From Halomonas halocynthiae DSM 14573 (lineage in GTDB: Bacteria; Pseudomonadota; Gammaproteobacteria; Pseudomonadales; Halomonadaceae), in the NCBI RefSeq assembly GCF_000425725.1, contig NZ_KE384439.1, positions 591,309 to 655,308 of the forward strand: a stretch of 64,000 nt of DNA, read 5' to 3'. Under the pieces are notes generated by a model, which had not been told where the DNA came from, did not search any database, and worked only from the letters and a program-made list of their open reading frames with translations. Made by a program: the position numbers and the translations under genes. Every line of letters begins with the position of its first letter. Position 1 is the first letter of the stretch. Below, one piece after another: positions 1 to 10,933 of the stretch.

Positions 1-911
1 AGCTGATACAAGACGTGATGCACGACATATCTGCGGGTGCCAGCGTAACGCAAGCGCTTAAACGCCACCCCAAATATTTTGATCCTCTGTTTTGCCACTT
101 AGTCGCGGCTGGCGAGCAGTCTGGCACGCTGGATACCATGCTCGAACGCATCGCGACTTATCAAGAATCCAACGAATCGATCAAACGAAAAGTCAAAAAG
201 GCACTGGTCTACCCTACCGCCGTCATTGCGGTTGGTATCGGTGTCAGCGCGTTATTACTGATCAACGTCGTGCCGCAGTTCGAAGCACTATTCAATGGCT
301 TCGACGCAGAGTTACCGGCCATGACCCGCGCCACCATTATGCTCTCAGAGTTTGTCCAAGCTTGGTGGCAATGGGCTGCTGCAGCAATGCTTATAACGAT
401 TACGGTTTGCATACAAGCCATCCGCCGTTCCCCCAGCATCGCATTTCGGGTACACCAGTTCGCTCTGAGGTTGCCGATACTGGGCAGTTTGCTTAATAAG
501 TCAGCCGTGGCACGTTATGCACGAACACTGGCCACCACCTTTAGCGCAGGGGTGCCCTTGGTTGACGCCCTGACCAGCGCGGCGGGCGCTACGGGTAATC
601 GCGTGTATGAAAAAGCCGTGATCAGCACCCGCGATGACGTATCAGGAGGGCTACCATTGCATATTGCCATGCGCATGAGCGGGCAGTTTCCGCCCTTGGT
701 AATACAGATGGTGGGTATCGGCGAAGAGGCCGGTGCATTAGACGCCATGCTTGATCGTGTCGCTGAGTATTATGAAGATGAGGTCAGCACCGTGGTCGAT
801 AACCTCACAACCCTGCTGGAGCCATTCATACTAGTGCTGCTTGGCGGTATGGTTGGCTTTCTGGTGATATCAATGTATCTACCAGTATTTGAGCTGGGCG
901 GCGCCATGTAG
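1..911 (+). CDS. pilC: Type IV pilus inner-membrane platform protein PilC (GspF family), 5' truncated
   Basis: The gene enters from outside the window. The open frame is already running at base 3, so the first in-window ATG is not the start. About 300 C-terminal residues remain of the roughly 400 usual for PilC. What is seen: a polytopic pattern with hydrophobic segments near in-window residues 65-90, 115-135 and 270-290, and the repeated GspF-domain signature GEQSGTLDTML early and GEEAGALDAMLDRVAEYYE late. The end, EPFILVLLGGMVGFLVISMY, is the typical PilC tail. In the family this protein sits in the inner membrane and couples the PilB/PilT ATPases to pilus assembly. No pilD follows; psrA lies convergent downstream. 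A type II secretion GspF is the alternative, but the C-terminus favours PilC. Confidence 0.9.
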   Translation, partial: LIQDVMHDISAGASVTQALKRHPKYFDPLFCHLVAAGEQSGTLDTMLERIATYQESNESIKRKVKKALVYPTAVIAVGIGVSALLLINVVPQFEALFNGFDAELPAMTRATIMLSEFVQAWWQWAAAAMLITITVCIQAIRRSPSIAFRVHQFALRLPILGSLLNKSAVARYARTLATTFSAGVPLVDALTSAAGATGNRVYEKAVISTRDDVSGGLPLHIAMRMSGQFPPLVIQMVGIGEEAGALDAMLDRVAEYYEDEVSTVVDNLTTLLEPFILVLLGGMVGFLVISMYLPVFELGGAM

Positions 912-962
912 CGCCTACTCGCTATTGATAGAAAGCATTCGCTACCACATCAATAGACAACA

Positions 963-1628
963 CTAATCCTGCGGTGTGGGCATGGGGGGTGCGAGTGGCG
1001 CATTCATTGCTTGAACCACCACAGGTTGCAACCGATGAACCAACTCACGTACAGAAACGCGTTCATCATAGTCTTTTTCGGCAATATCTCTCAGCGCTTC
1101 AAGCCCCGACAGAGTAAACACCACAGACCCTAGCATAAAGTGCAAACGCCAGAATCGCTCGGTTTCCGGCAACTCAGGTGTCGCACGTCGCAGCAGGTCA
1201 GTAAAACGCGTGAATACATCCCCATACTCTTCTTGCAAATAGCTACGCAAATGCCCTTGCGCCTGGCTATACGCCAATCCCAGCAAGCGCATGAACACCT
1301 TAAGGCTATTTCGTTCAGCAGGGATTTCCAGCACGGTACGGGTTAGGGTTTCCAGTAAGACTTCCAGCGGCACACCGCTACTGGTGTCACGATACGTCTC
1401 ATCCAACGCATCAAGTGCAACATGAAAACGTACAGAGAAAGGGTCGAGATAACGAGCAAAAACTGCCTGTATCAACGATTTTTTAGACCCAAAATGGTAG
1501 TTAACCGCAGCGAGATTGACCTTGGCCTTGCTAGTGATAGTGCGCAGCGAGGTTTCAGCGAAACCACGCTCAGCAAACAGCACCTCCGCCGTGTCTAAAA
1601 TGCGGGTTACGGTATCAGGCTGGGCCAT
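963..1628 (-). CDS. psrA: TetR-family regulator PsrA (fatty-acid responsive)
   Basis: 221 residues with an N-terminal TetR helix-turn-helix (about residues 10-55, including SLRTITSKAKVNLAAVNYHF) and a longer ligand-binding C-terminal part. The N-terminus MAQPDTVTRILDTAEVLFAERG closely resembles Pseudomonas PsrA as I recall it. The neighbourhood agrees: in pseudomonads psrA lies next to lexA. Family knowledge: PsrA represses fatty-acid beta-oxidation genes and its own promoter, activates rpoS, and is released by long-chain acyl-CoA or fatty acid. Here it is divergent from lexA across 228 bases. I found no convincing PsrA operator by eye. An unrelated TetR regulator is the alternative, but the paired similarity and context make PsrA likely. 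Confidence 0.85.
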   Translation of the reverse strand: MAQPDTVTRILDTAEVLFAERGFAETSLRTITSKAKVNLAAVNYHFGSKKSLIQAVFARYLDPFSVRFHVALDALDETYRDTSSGVPLEVLLETLTRTVLEIPAERNSLKVFMRLLGLAYSQAQGHLRSYLQEEYGDVFTRFTDLLRRATPELPETERFWRLHFMLGSVVFTLSGLEALRDIAEKDYDERVSVRELVHRLQPVVVQAMNAPLAPPMPTPQD

Positions 1629-1810
1629 GTGAACGTTTTCCGGGGTGAGCTGAATAAACTACAAGATCAACAGACGGCTGTTTTTATGTGCCAAAGTGTA
1701 AGGCAGTTAGCAACTCAGCTCAATACGCCCATCTCTCGAAACACGCCTGGTGGCAACAACTGGCCTAGGAAAAACAGGCCTAGCGGCAAACCACTGGATG
1801 CATTACCATG

Positions 1811-1826
1811 CTGTATAACTGAACAT
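1811..1826 (+). promoter_or_regulatory. LexA (SOS) box upstream of lexA
   Basis: CTGTATAACTGAACAT lies 31 bases before the lexA start. It has the CTG-N10 spacing of the gammaproteobacterial SOS box, with the right half ending CAT instead of CAG and an AT-rich centre. Autoregulation of lexA is general in this class. It probably also controls dinB, which follows without a separate promoter that I can see. Confidence 0.65.
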
Positions 1827-1856
1827 TTCTTCTGACATCACCTGCCTGGAGGTCGC

Positions 1857-2513
1857 ATGTCACGCCCCCTGACACCGCGTCAACAAAACGTCTACGACTT
1901 CATTATCAAAACAATGAATGAAATGGGTTATCCCCCAACTCGCGCTGAAATCTCACGCGCTCTTGGCTTTCGCTCACCCAATGCCGCTGAAGAACATCTT
2001 CGTGCTCTCGAGCGTAAAGGCGCTATTCGCATCATTCGTGGCACGTCTCGCGGAATACGTTTGCCTAACAGCGACCCCCAGCAACCGGAAGGTGTTAGCA
2101 ATGAAGACACTCCTGCCGGGCTGCCAATTATTGGCGAAGTGGCTGCAGGAAGCCCAATGCTGGCCACCGAGCACATTGATCGCTACTGCCCACTGCCCCC
2201 AGAGTTTTTCACGCCTCGGGCCGACTACCTGCTGCGAGTACGCGGCTTATCGATGAAAGACGTCGGAATTCTAGAGGGTGACTTACTGGCCGTACATCGC
2301 ACCGAGCGTATCCGTGATGGCCAAATCGTGGTGGCACGTTTGGAAGATAACGTCACCGTCAAACGCTTCGAGCGTGATGGCCACAACGTCATACTGCATG
2401 CTGAAAATGCCGACTTCGAACCCATCAGCGTCGACCTACGCCGTCAGCAACTGGAGATAGAAGGCATAGGCGTTGGAGTAATTCGTGGCGGCGATGGTCG
2501 AGCACTGAACTGA
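1857..2513 (+). CDS. lexA: LexA repressor
   Basis: 218 residues. The winged HTH is at the N-terminus (residues 1-65, [16 protein letters not shown]) and the S24-peptidase domain at the C-terminus. The autocleavage dipeptide Ala97-Gly98 lies in EVAAGSPML, with the catalytic pair Ser132 (RGLSMKDVG) and Lys169 (VTVKRF). The start is supported by GGAGG about 7 bases upstream. LexA represses the SOS regulon and cleaves itself when RecA is activated. The gene is 32 bases upstream of dinB, so the two are probably cotranscribed. The same repressor could act on the LexA-like box in front of the broken integron integrase at 34791-34806. Confidence 0.97.
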   Translation: MSRPLTPRQQNVYDFIIKTMNEMGYPPTRAEISRALGFRSPNAAEEHLRALERKGAIRIIRGTSRGIRLPNSDPQQPEGVSNEDTPAGLPIIGEVAAGSPMLATEHIDRYCPLPPEFFTPRADYLLRVRGLSMKDVGILEGDLLAVHRTERIRDGQIVVARLEDNVTVKRFERDGHNVILHAENADFEPISVDLRRQQLEIEGIGVGVIRGGDGRALN

Positions 2514-2545
2514 TGACTACGGGCTAACCTAAATCGCAAACAGCT

Positions 2546-3631
2546 ATGACAGACAGCACTCACGTCATACAGGCCGTGCCAAGCGTGCGCAAAATACTGC
2601 ATGCCGACTGCGATTGTTTTTACGCTGCCGTAGAAATGCGCGACAACCCAGCACTGCGCGACATCCCGCTAGCAATAGGCGGTGCAAGCGAACGCCGCGG
2701 TGTGATTGCAACCTGCAACTACCCCGCCCGAGCCTACGGCGTGCATTCAGCCATGCCCAGTGCTCGGGCCATGCGCCTGTGCCCCTCATTAACACTCATG
2801 CCGGGTAACTTTGAAAAGTATCGCGAGGTTTCTCGGGCAATTCAGTCCATATTTTACGAACTTACCCCCATCGTTGAGCCTCTTTCTCTCGATGAAGCGT
2901 ACCTCGACGTTTCTGCAGTAGGCGCTTTTCAAGGCAGCGCAACCTATATGGCACAGTGGCTCAAACAACAGTGTCTTGAGCGCACGGGTATTACCTTATC
3001 CGTTGGCGTGGCCCCCTCACGCTTTTTGGCCAAAATTGCTAGCGACTGGGAGAAACCCGACGGACTGACGGTTATTCCCCCTAGCCAAGTCGGGCAGTTT
3101 ATCGACCCCCTGCCTGTCAGCAAATTGCATGGCGTGGGCCCTGCAACCAAAGCAAAACTGCACCGACTAGGCATTCACACATGTTCCGACCTACGTCAGC
3201 TTTCATTACAGCGGCTACTAGAAATGTTCGGCAAATTTGGCCTGCGCCTCTACCAGCTGGCGCGGGGAATTGATGAACGCCCAGTCAATACCGAAAGAAA
3301 CAGGAAATCCATCAGCGTTGAAACCACCTTCGCCCAAGACCTTCCGACACTAGGCGCCGCGCACCAAGCCCTTCAACCATTGGTCAAAAAACTGGAACAA
3401 CGGCTAGAGCGCCACGGCCACCCCGAGACAATGGCGCGCTTCGTCAAGGTTCGTTTTGACGACTTCAGCGTCACCACTATGGAAGAACGTGGCCACGATA
3501 CCAATCCTCAGCGGCTGCTTGAATTACTCACCAATGCCTGGCAGCGCCAACGCCGCCCAGTACGATTACTCGGCGTTGGCGTAAAACTCAACCTCAACAG
3601 CAACAGCCCCCAGATTCCCCTTCCCCTATAA
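2546..3631 (+). CDS. dinB: DNA polymerase IV (Y-family)
   Basis: 361 residues, the normal length for DinB. The catalytic acidic residues are visible: Asp21/Asp23 in HADCDCFYAAVE and Asp116/Glu117 in SLDEAYLD. The palm/fingers region is followed by helix-hairpin-helix segments (PVSKLHGVGPATKAKLHRLG) and the C-terminal little-finger domain. It performs translesion synthesis and is SOS-inducible in relatives. It follows lexA closely, so the lexA SOS box probably drives it. The C-terminus lacks an obvious clamp-binding QLxLF pentapeptide and ends in a proline- and leucine-rich tail (SPQIPLPL), a minor point worth noting. Confidence 0.96.
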   Translation: MTDSTHVIQAVPSVRKILHADCDCFYAAVEMRDNPALRDIPLAIGGASERRGVIATCNYPARAYGVHSAMPSARAMRLCPSLTLMPGNFEKYREVSRAIQSIFYELTPIVEPLSLDEAYLDVSAVGAFQGSATYMAQWLKQQCLERTGITLSVGVAPSRFLAKIASDWEKPDGLTVIPPSQVGQFIDPLPVSKLHGVGPATKAKLHRLGIHTCSDLRQLSLQRLLEMFGKFGLRLYQLARGIDERPVNTERNRKSISVETTFAQDLPTLGAAHQALQPLVKKLEQRLERHGHPETMARFVKVRFDDFSVTTMEERGHDTNPQRLLELLTNAWQRQRRPVRLLGVGVKLNLNSNSPQIPLPL

Positions 3632-3838
3632 ATAAAAATGCCGTGTCAGCCAATCGCTCAGCTTGCTCTAAGCCCATCACCAACCCCAGAAAACAGCCAC
3701 CGACGACCAAAGTACAAGCGACCCAGCCTTACCTGCGACTTAACATTGTCAACAACTTCTTCTAGAATTGCTCACCTATCGACCGTGTCGTCATTCGCAC
3801 CGGACTCCCCGGACACTACTATCAATGAGGGACACTAC

Positions 3839-6439
3839 GTGCTTGAAGCCTATCGCCAACATGTCGAGGAACGCGCCCAAGTCGGCGTTCCGCCCAAACC
3901 GCTGGACGCTGAACAAACTGCCGCTCTTATCGAATTGCTGAAAACCCCACCGGCTGGTGAAGAAGAGTTCATTCTTGACCTTCTTACCAACCGGGTTCCA
4001 CCAGGTGTGGACGAAGCAGCCTACGTTAAAGCCGGCTTCCTAACCGCCATCGCTAAAGGCGAAGCGACGTCCCCTCTGATTGACAAGATTCATGCCGTCA
4101 AGCTGCTAGGCACCATGCAAGGCGGTTACAACATCGTCTCACTGGTCGAGTTGCTCGACGATGCGGAGCTTGCCACAGAGGTCGGCGAACAGCTCAAGCA
4201 TACCCTGTTGATGTTCGATGCCTTTCACGACGTTGAAGAGCGCGCCAAAGCAGGTAATGCCGTAGCGAAGGATGTCATTCAGTCATGGGCCGATGCCGAA
4301 TGGTTCCTCGCTCGCCCCAAGCTGGATGAGAAAATCACCCTCAGTGTGTTCAAGGTAACTGGTGAAACCAACACTGACGACCTGTCTCCTGCACCGGATG
4401 CTTGGTCACGCCCTGACATTCCGCTGCATGCCAACGCCATGCTCAAGAACGAGCGCGATGGCATTGAGCCAGTAGAGCCAGGAACGACTGGCCCGCTCAA
4501 ACAAATCGATGCCGTCAAAGCCCAAGGCCATCCGGTCGTTTACGTGGGTGACGTTGTTGGTACGGGCTCCTCGCGTAAATCGGCCACCAACTCGGTGCTG
4601 TGGTTCTTCGGCGACGATATTCCTAACGTACCGAACAAGCGCGCTGGCGGCTTCTGCTTCGGCGGCAACATTGCACCAATCTTCTTCAATACGATGGAAG
4701 ACTCTGGTGCACTGCCCATTGAGATGGACGTCTCCAAGCTCAACATGAATGACGTCATTGACGTCTACCCCTATGAAGGCAAGGTGTGCAAGCACGGCAC
4801 CGACGAAGTGGTCAGCACCTTTGCACTAAAAACCCAGCTGCTACTCGACGAAGTACGTGCCGGCGGCCGTATCCCGCTGATCATCGGCCGCGGCCTGACC
4901 ACCAAGGCTCGCGAGTCACTGGGTCTTGAAGCGTCCGATATCTTCCGCACGCCCGAGCAGCCTGCCGATACGGGTAAGGGCTTCACCCTCGCCCAGAAGA
5001 TGGTAGGTAAGGCCTGCGGCATGGATGGCGTTCGCCCAGGCATGTACTGCGAGCCACGGATGACCACCGTGGGGTCACAAGACACCACCGGCCCAATGAC
5101 CCGTGATGAGCTGAAAGACTTGGCTTGCCTAGGCTTTCAGGCCGATTTGGTCATGCAGTCGTTCTGCCACACTGCCGCTTACCCCAAGCCAGTCGACGTA
5201 GAAACACACCACACCCTGCCTGACTTCATCATGAACCGCGGTGGGGTCTCTCTGCGCCCGGGCGACGGCATCATTCACAGCTGGCTGAACCGCATGCTGC
5301 TGCCTGATACCGTAGGTACTGGCGGTGACTCGCATACACGCTTCCCGATGGGTATCTCCTTCCCTGCGGGTTCAGGCTTGGTGGCTTTTGCCGCCGCCAC
5401 CGGCGTGATGCCGCTGGACATGCCAGAGTCCGTGCTGGTGCGCTTTAAGGGCAAGCGTCAACCAGGCATTACCTTGCGTGACTTGGTTCATGCCATCCCA
5501 TACTACGCTATTCAGAAAGGTCTACTGACTGTCGAGAAGTCAGGCAAGATCAACGCATTTTCTGGTCGAGTGCTGGAAATTGAAGGTCTTGAGGACCTCA
5601 CTGCAGAGCAGGCGTTTGAGCTGTCTGACGCCTCGGCTGAGCGTAGTGCAGCGGGCTGCACCATTACACTGTCAGAAGAGTCAATTGCCGAGTACCTGAA
5701 GTCCAACATCACCATGCTCAAGTGGATGATCGACAGTGGCTATGGCGACAAGCGCACTATCGAGCGTCGTATATTGGCCATGGAAAACTGGCTGGCCAAC
5801 CCCGTGCTGATGCGCGCTGATGCCGATGCCGAGTACGCTGAAGTCATCGAGATCGACCTGGCCGACATCACTGAACCGGTACTGTGCGCCCCGAATGACC
5901 CAGACGATGCTCGCCTGTTGTCAGAAGTGGCTGGTGAAACCATTAATGAAGTCTTCATCGGTTCGTGCATGACCAACATCGGCCACTTCCGTGCTGCGGG
6001 TAAGCTGCTTGAAAAACAGCCCGCTGGTAGCCTGAAAACACGCCTGTGGCTGGCTCCCCCGACCCGCATGGACCAGCACCAACTGACCGAAGAGGGCTAC
6101 TACGGCATCTATGGCCGTGCCGGTGCCCGCATGGAGATGCCAGGCTGCTCACTGTGCATGGGTAACCAGGCGCGGGTTGCATCAAAAAGTACCGTAGTAT
6201 CCACCTCTACGCGTAACTTCCCTAACCGCTTGGGCGACGGCGCCAATGTTTACTTGGCATCAGCCGAACTTGCTGCCATCGCCGCCGTTGAAGGCCGCCT
6301 GCCGTCAGTGGAAGATTACAAACGCTACATGGGTGAGTTCGACGCAATGGCCGGCGAAATCTACCGGTACATGAACTTCCATGAAATGGAGGAATTCCAA
6401 AAAGCTGCCTCTAATGTGATCCCGGTCGAAGCTATTTAA
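3839..6439 (+). CDS. acnB: Aconitate hydratase B (GTG start)
   Basis: 866 residues from a GTG at 3839, matching the usual AcnB length of about 865. An in-frame ATG at 3638 would add 67 low-complexity residues that do not resemble AcnB. The GTG is preceded by GAGGGA at about the right spacing, and the product then begins with the family sequence [13 protein letters not shown]. AcnB interconverts citrate and isocitrate in the TCA cycle; the protein also binds mRNA when it loses its cluster. The HEAT-like N-domain comes first, then the swivel domain ([16 protein letters not shown]), then the catalytic domains. [4Fe-4S] ligands are seen in [10 protein letters not shown] and [10 protein letters not shown]. 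The gene is monocistronic, with a strong terminator after it. Confidence 0.97.
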   Translation: MLEAYRQHVEERAQVGVPPKPLDAEQTAALIELLKTPPAGEEEFILDLLTNRVPPGVDEAAYVKAGFLTAIAKGEATSPLIDKIHAVKLLGTMQGGYNIVSLVELLDDAELATEVGEQLKHTLLMFDAFHDVEERAKAGNAVAKDVIQSWADAEWFLARPKLDEKITLSVFKVTGETNTDDLSPAPDAWSRPDIPLHANAMLKNERDGIEPVEPGTTGPLKQIDAVKAQGHPVVYVGDVVGTGSSRKSATNSVLWFFGDDIPNVPNKRAGGFCFGGNIAPIFFNTMEDSGALPIEMDVSKLNMNDVIDVYPYEGKVCKHGTDEVVSTFALKTQLLLDEVRAGGRIPLIIGRGLTTKARESLGLEASDIFRTPEQPADTGKGFTLAQKMVGKACGMDGVRPGMYCEPRMTTVGSQDTTGPMTRDELKDLACLGFQADLVMQSFCHTAAYPKPVDVETHHTLPDFIMNRGGVSLRPGDGIIHSWLNRMLLPDTVGTGGDSHTRFPMGISFPAGSGLVAFAAATGVMPLDMPESVLVRFKGKRQPGITLRDLVHAIPYYAIQKGLLTVEKSGKINAFSGRVLEIEGLEDLTAEQAFELSDASAERSAAGCTITLSEESIAEYLKSNITMLKWMIDSGYGDKRTIERRILAMENWLANPVLMRADADAEYAEVIEIDLADITEPVLCAPNDPDDARLLSEVAGETINEVFIGSCMTNIGHFRAAGKLLEKQPAGSLKTRLWLAPPTRMDQHQLTEEGYYGIYGRAGARMEMPGCSLCMGNQARVASKSTVVSTSTRNFPNRLGDGANVYLASAELAAIAAVEGRLPSVEDYKRYMGEFDAMAGEIYRYMNFHEMEEFQKAASNVIPVEAI

Positions 6440-6516
6440 TCAGGAACACTTTTCGCCTCCGATGCTCGCAACGTCAAAGGCCTGTCGCTGAAACAGCCAG
6501 GCTGGAGTCGATAATC

Positions 6517-6543
6517 GAAGCGCCCTACGGGGCGCTTTTTTGT
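6517..6543 (+). terminator. Rho-independent terminator after acnB
   Basis: A GC-rich hairpin (AAGCGCC, short loop, GGGGCGCTT) is followed directly by a T-run, about 80 bases after the acnB stop. Confidence 0.9.
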
Positions 6544-6682
6544 CGCTGCCTTAAGCCTCTCAGCTTAATTAGCACAGGCAACATACACCGTTTATAGCCA
6601 CAGCAAACCATACAATGCTCTGCTACAGTGGCTATGTTAGCTTTTGCCTACGCACTTTTCTGCCCTACTAGGAACTCACCCC

Positions 6683-7171
6683 ATGACGACTATTGTAACG
6701 CCAGACATCTGCGACGACTTTCCCGACGTTCAGGTCCTTGACCCTTTGTTTTCCAACGTTGGCGGCCACGACGCCTTCTTTGGCCCAATACGTACCGTCA
6801 AATGCTTTGAAGACAACTCCATGGTCAAGCAGGCAGTGGCCGAGCCTGGCGAAGGCGCCGTGCTCGTGGTTGATGCGGGTGGCTCAATGCGCTGCGCCAT
6901 GCTGGGCGATATGCTCGCAGATCAAGCGGCCAGCAACGGCTGGGCCGGTGTGGTCATGTATGGCTGCGTGCGCGATATAGATATTCTAGTGACCCTGGAC
7001 CTGGGCATTCAGGCGCTAGGTATCCATCCTCGTAAAAGCGACAAGAATGGCGAAGGCCAGCGCGACATAAATGTCACCTTCGGTGGTGTAACCATCAAAC
7101 CGGGCCAATGGTTATATGCCGACAATAACGGCATCTTAATTGCCAATGAGCGTTTGGCACTAGACGACTAA
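6683..7171 (+). CDS. rraA: RraA-family protein (RNase E inhibitor A / HMG aldolase fold)
   Basis: 162 residues starting MTTIVTPDICDDFPD. An upstream in-frame ATG at 6644 is less likely; the chosen one follows AGGAACTCACCCC and gives the family length. The RraA fold signature is clear: DAGGSMRCAMLGDMLA and the metal-site motif GCVRDIDIL, with Arg-Asp-x-Asp. In E. coli RraA binds RNase E and slows its activity. Many homologues also have class II 4-hydroxy-4-methyl-2-oxoglutarate/oxaloacetate aldolase activity, which depends on those same residues. The sequence alone cannot decide which role dominates. The gene stands alone between acnB and the convergent ppsA. Confidence 0.9.
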   Translation: MTTIVTPDICDDFPDVQVLDPLFSNVGGHDAFFGPIRTVKCFEDNSMVKQAVAEPGEGAVLVVDAGGSMRCAMLGDMLADQAASNGWAGVVMYGCVRDIDILVTLDLGIQALGIHPRKSDKNGEGQRDINVTFGGVTIKPGQWLYADNNGILIANERLALDD

Positions 7172-7201
7172 CACGCTGCCATCTGGCAGACACCAGCATT
7201 A

Positions 7202-7233
7202 AAAAGGCCGGCACCTAAGGGTGTCGGCCTTTA
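7202..7233. terminator. Bidirectional terminator between rraA and ppsA
   Basis: An inverted repeat (AAAGGCCGGCACC, loop TAAG, GGTGTCGGCCTTT) with A/T runs on both sides sits between the convergent rraA and ppsA genes, so it can serve both strands. Confidence 0.85.
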
Positions 7234-7261
7234 CATCGCATTAACTTGAGCTATTTGGTTT

Positions 7262-9634
7262 TTACGCTAACTGCTCGCCCGCCAGCATGAACCACGTTTC
7301 AAGTACCGCATCCGGGTTCAGCGATACCGAATCAATACCCTGCTCCATCAGCCACTTGGCCAAGTCTGGGTGATCCGACGGGCCCTGGCCGCAGATACCG
7401 ACGTACTTGCCTTGAGCCTTACACGCCTGAATCGCCATGGCCAGCAGTTTCTTGACCGCAGGATTACGCTCCTCAAACAGGTGCGCTACGATACCGGAGT
7501 CACGATCCAGCCCTAATGTCAGCTGGGTCAGGTCGTTGGAGCCGATCGAGAAGCCATCGAAGTACTCAAGGAACTCATCAGCCAGCAAGGCGTTGGCCGG
7601 CAGCTCACACATCATGATCAGCTTAAGCCCGTTATCGCCTCGCTTAAGGCCATTTTCTTCCAAAAGATCAACCACTTGACTAGCTTCGTCAGTGGTACGC
7701 ACAAAGGGCACCATAATTTCAATATTATCTAGCCCCATGTCTTCACGCACGCGCTTAATGGCTCGACACTCCAGCTCAAAGCAGGCGCGGAAAGCGTCAG
7801 AAATATAGCGCGACGCACCACGGAAGCCCAGCATGGGGTTTTCTTCACCCGGCTCATACAACTTGCCGCCGATCAGGTTTTCATACTCGTTTGATTTGAA
7901 GTCCGACAAACGCACGATCACCCGCTCAGGATAAAACGCCGCCGCCAGCGTCGACACACCTTCAACCAGCTTGTCAACGTAGAAGCTAACCGGATCATCA
8001 TAGCCCGCGGTACGCAGATCAATGCTCTGCTGCAGCTCTGCAGATAGCGTATCGTAGTCAAGCAATGCCTTGGGATGCACACCAATCATACGATTGATGA
8101 TGAACTCCAAGCGTGCCAGGCCAACACCGGCATTAGGCAAGCCCGCAAAGCTGAATGCACGATCAGGATTACCCACATTCATCATGATCTTAAATGGAAT
8201 ATCCGGCATGGCATCGACACTGGTGACCTTACGATCAAACTCCAGCAAGCCGTCATAGACGTGGCCAGTATCTCCCTCAGCACAAGAAACCGTCACCTCA
8301 TGGCCATCCGCCAACACGTCAGTGGCATCTGTACAGCCCACCACCGCAGGAATACCCAACTCACGAGCGATGATCGCAGCATGACAAGTGCGCCCGCCAC
8401 GGTTAGTGACGATAGCCGACGCACGCTTCATCACCGGCTCCCAGTCCGGGTCAGTCATGTCGGTCACCAGCACATCACCCGGTTGAACTTTATCCATATC
8501 ATCCGGCGAAAATACTACCTTGACCGCACCGCGGCCAATACGCTGGCCAATAGCACGCCCAGTCACTAGCGTACGGCCTTTTTCTTTCAGCTGAAAACGC
8601 TCCAGGTTTCCGCCCTGTTGCTGAGATACCACTGTTTCAGGTCGAGCCTGAACGATATACAACTCGCCATCATCGCCATCCAGCGCCCACTCAATATCCA
8701 TCGGGCGGCCGTAGTGCTGCTCAATAATCGTGGCCTGGCGTGCCAGTGCCATCACCTGCTCATCGTTAATACAAAAACGCCCCCGCTGGCCTAAAGGCAC
8801 ATCAACCGTAGCCACCGAGCGGCCAGCACTGGTGTCATCGGTGTAGACCATTTGAATCAATTTAGAGCCAAGATTACGACGCAGCACTGCAGGGCGACCA
8901 GCCGCCAGCGTTGGTTTATGGACGTAAAATTCATCGGGATTAACCGCGCCTTGAACAACGGTTTCACCCAGCCCCCAGGAGGCTGTCACGAATACCACGT
9001 CGTCAAAGCCAGACTCAGTATCCAGAGTGAACATCACACCGCTGGCCCCTGTTTCAGAACGCACCATTTTCTGCACGCCAGCAGACAAAGCGACATTCTC
9101 ATGGGCATAACCACGGTGTACACGATAGGAAATGGCACGGTCATTAAACAATGAAGCAAACACTTCATGTACCGCACGCTTAATATTGTCAAAACCTTCA
9201 ATATTGAGGAACGTTTCCTGCTGACCGGCAAAGGATGCATCCGGCAGGTCTTCAGCAGTCGCCGAGCTGCGTACCGCCACCTTCAGGTTGGGGTGACGTG
9301 CCTGCAAGCTCACATAGCTTTCGCGCAGCGCGTCTTCAAACGCCGGGGGCAGCGGCGTATCAATCACCCACTGGCGAATTTCTGCTCCTACTCGGGCCAG
9401 CTCGTTGACATCATCAACATCCAACACTGACAACGCCTGGTTAATACGCTCATTAAGACCATCGTGAGCCAGAAACTCGCGGTACGCATGAGCGGTGGTA
9501 GCAAAGCCGCCAGGCACGGTAACCCCAGCCCCTGCGAGACTGGAGATCATCTCACCCAACGAGGCATTCTTACCACCAACCCGCTCGACATCGCCCATGC
9601 CTAGCTGTTCGAACCACTGAATGTAATCGCCCAC
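7262..9634 (-). CDS. ppsA: Phosphoenolpyruvate synthase
   Basis: 790 residues from the GTG at 9634, which sits 4 bases after AAGGGGG; the product then begins [20 protein letters not shown]. An ATG 33 bases further upstream lacks a ribosome site. Domains in order: the N-terminal ATP-grasp-like PPDK domain ([28 protein letters not shown]), the swivelling phosphohistidine domain ([18 protein letters not shown] with the catalytic His), and the PEP-utilising TIM barrel with the catalytic Cys in [11 protein letters not shown]. It converts pyruvate, ATP and water to PEP, AMP and phosphate for gluconeogenesis. Its activity should be controlled by the divergent ppsR product. The length matches the family (about 790). 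Confidence 0.97.
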   Translation of the reverse strand: MGDYIQWFEQLGMGDVERVGGKNASLGEMISSLAGAGVTVPGGFATTAHAYREFLAHDGLNERINQALSVLDVDDVNELARVGAEIRQWVIDTPLPPAFEDALRESYVSLQARHPNLKVAVRSSATAEDLPDASFAGQQETFLNIEGFDNIKRAVHEVFASLFNDRAISYRVHRGYAHENVALSAGVQKMVRSETGASGVMFTLDTESGFDDVVFVTASWGLGETVVQGAVNPDEFYVHKPTLAAGRPAVLRRNLGSKLIQMVYTDDTSAGRSVATVDVPLGQRGRFCINDEQVMALARQATIIEQHYGRPMDIEWALDGDDGELYIVQARPETVVSQQQGGNLERFQLKEKGRTLVTGRAIGQRIGRGAVKVVFSPDDMDKVQPGDVLVTDMTDPDWEPVMKRASAIVTNRGGRTCHAAIIARELGIPAVVGCTDATDVLADGHEVTVSCAEGDTGHVYDGLLEFDRKVTSVDAMPDIPFKIMMNVGNPDRAFSFAGLPNAGVGLARLEFIINRMIGVHPKALLDYDTLSAELQQSIDLRTAGYDDPVSFYVDKLVEGVSTLAAAFYPERVIVRLSDFKSNEYENLIGGKLYEPGEENPMLGFRGASRYISDAFRACFELECRAIKRVREDMGLDNIEIMVPFVRTTDEASQVVDLLEENGLKRGDNGLKLIMMCELPANALLADEFLEYFDGFSIGSNDLTQLTLGLDRDSGIVAHLFEERNPAVKKLLAMAIQACKAQGKYVGICGQGPSDHPDLAKWLMEQGIDSVSLNPDAVLETWFMLAGEQLA

Positions 9635-9892
9635 GAAACCCCCTTGGATGACCCGTTTGCTATGCAAAGCGCGCCGTCATGAATGGATGCTGACAACCTT
9701 ATCAGCGCCTGTCGATCTACGCCATTGGTCTAACATCGAAGTCACTGAAGGTTTTTTACAACAACACCTAAAAAAAACCGGCTTTATGTAGTCACCCTTT
9801 TAAACAGTGCGTGCCGATAGCGCTTCACATGTTGAGCTGGTGGGGTTTCAAGCCGACAATAGATGCCTAACCTGCCGACTACAGAGATTGCC
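9635..9892. promoter_or_regulatory. Divergent ppsA-ppsR promoter region
   Basis: 258 bases between two divergently transcribed genes, including poly-A/T tracts around 9750-9785. No specific operator could be recognised by eye. Confidence 0.4.
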
Positions 9893-10726
9893 ATGACCCG
9901 CACCGCATTTTTCATTTCTGATGGCACAGGCATCACCGCCGAAAGTCTGGGGCGCAGCCTGCTGGCACAGTTCGAGAACGTCGAGATTCGAAAAGTCACC
10001 AAGCCCTATATCGATAGCGTAGAAAAGGCGCGGGACTTGGTAAAAGTCATCGACGCCACCGCCATTAAAGACGCCAAACAACCGATCATCATTGATACCA
10101 TCGTCGATGAGGCTGTTCGCGATGTAGTGCGCGAAGCGATTGGTTTCAAAGTAGATATTTTCTCAACCTTTCTCAAACCACTGGAAGAAGAGCTCAATAC
10201 CCGCTCCTCTTACAGCGTAGGCCGCACCCATGCCATTGGCAGCGACGCCATTTATATGGACCGTATCCAATCGGTGCATTTTGCCCTAGATAACGATGAC
10301 GGTGCGCGAACACATCAATACGACCAGGCCGATATCATCCTCGTCGGCGTCTCGCGCTGTGGCAAAACGCCCACCTCACTTTATCTTGCCCTGCAATTTG
10401 GTATCCGCGCGGCTAACTATCCACTCACCGAAGATGACTACGACGAAGACGGCACCCTGAAGCTCCCCGATGAACTGGCACGCCAGCGCCACAAGCTATT
10501 CGGCCTGACCATCGATCCTCGCCGGCTGGCAGCTATCCGTCATGAACGCCGTGCCAATAGCCGCTATAGCTCCATGGACCAGTGCATGCAGGAGGTCCAG
10601 CAGGCCGAGGGGCTATTCAGACAGCTGGGGATTCCTTACATCGATACCACGCGCTTTTCAGTAGAGGAAATTTCAACACGCATGATTGCCGAAACCGGCA
10701 TCAACCGGCGCTTCTCACCACGCTAA
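9893..10726 (+). CDS. ppsR: PEP synthase regulatory protein (bifunctional kinase/pyrophosphorylase, DUF299)
   Basis: 277 residues from the ATG at 9893 ([18 protein letters not shown]), which matches the E. coli protein length of 277. An ATG ten codons earlier is less likely. The nucleotide-binding signature [15 protein letters not shown] is intact, as is the N-terminal SDGTGITAE motif. The family reversibly inactivates PEP synthase: ADP-dependent phosphorylation of a threonine next to the catalytic His, and phosphate-dependent removal. Its position directly divergent from ppsA is the usual arrangement and supports the assignment. A hairpin follows the gene at 10744-10778. Confidence 0.95.
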   Translation: MTRTAFFISDGTGITAESLGRSLLAQFENVEIRKVTKPYIDSVEKARDLVKVIDATAIKDAKQPIIIDTIVDEAVRDVVREAIGFKVDIFSTFLKPLEEELNTRSSYSVGRTHAIGSDAIYMDRIQSVHFALDNDDGARTHQYDQADIILVGVSRCGKTPTSLYLALQFGIRAANYPLTEDDYDEDGTLKLPDELARQRHKLFGLTIDPRRLAAIRHERRANSRYSSMDQCMQEVQQAEGLFRQLGIPYIDTTRFSVEEISTRMIAETGINRRFSPR

Positions 10727-10743
10727 CGTCATGACTTATCAGT

Positions 10744-10778
10744 AGCAGAGCCTCCTGCATGAGAAGGAGGCGCTTGCT
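10744..10778 (+). terminator. Hairpin after ppsR, possible terminator
   Basis: The stem GCCTCCT/AGGAGGC encloses an 8-base loop and is extended outward by AGCA/TGCT. There is no clear T-run, so termination here is inferred. Confidence 0.5.
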
Positions 10779-10792
10779 CAGAAAATCATTGC

Positions 10793-10808
10793 AATGCGAA
10801 TCAATCTC
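10793..10808 (+). promoter_or_regulatory. Fur-box-like sequence upstream of imelysin operon
   Basis: AATGCGAATCAATCTC matches 12 of 16 positions of the inner part of the Fur consensus (AATGATAATCATTATC). A possible -10, TATATT, lies just downstream. The genes that follow are of a type commonly induced by iron limitation, which supports but does not prove Fur control. Confidence 0.4.
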
Positions 10809-10933
10809 TTTATATATTGTATTCAGCCTGCCAGTGTAAGTTGCTGCTAGGTTAGCCCATGACCTGCGCCACACCGCCGACGCAGCATGAGGTGTTTACT
10901 GCACACTATGCTCCCTCATGCACAGGATTCGTT

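Noticed and set aside
8075..8569. 164-residue plus-strand frame inside ppsA
   Set aside because: It is antisense to the conserved catalytic part of ppsA, has no ribosome site and no family character.
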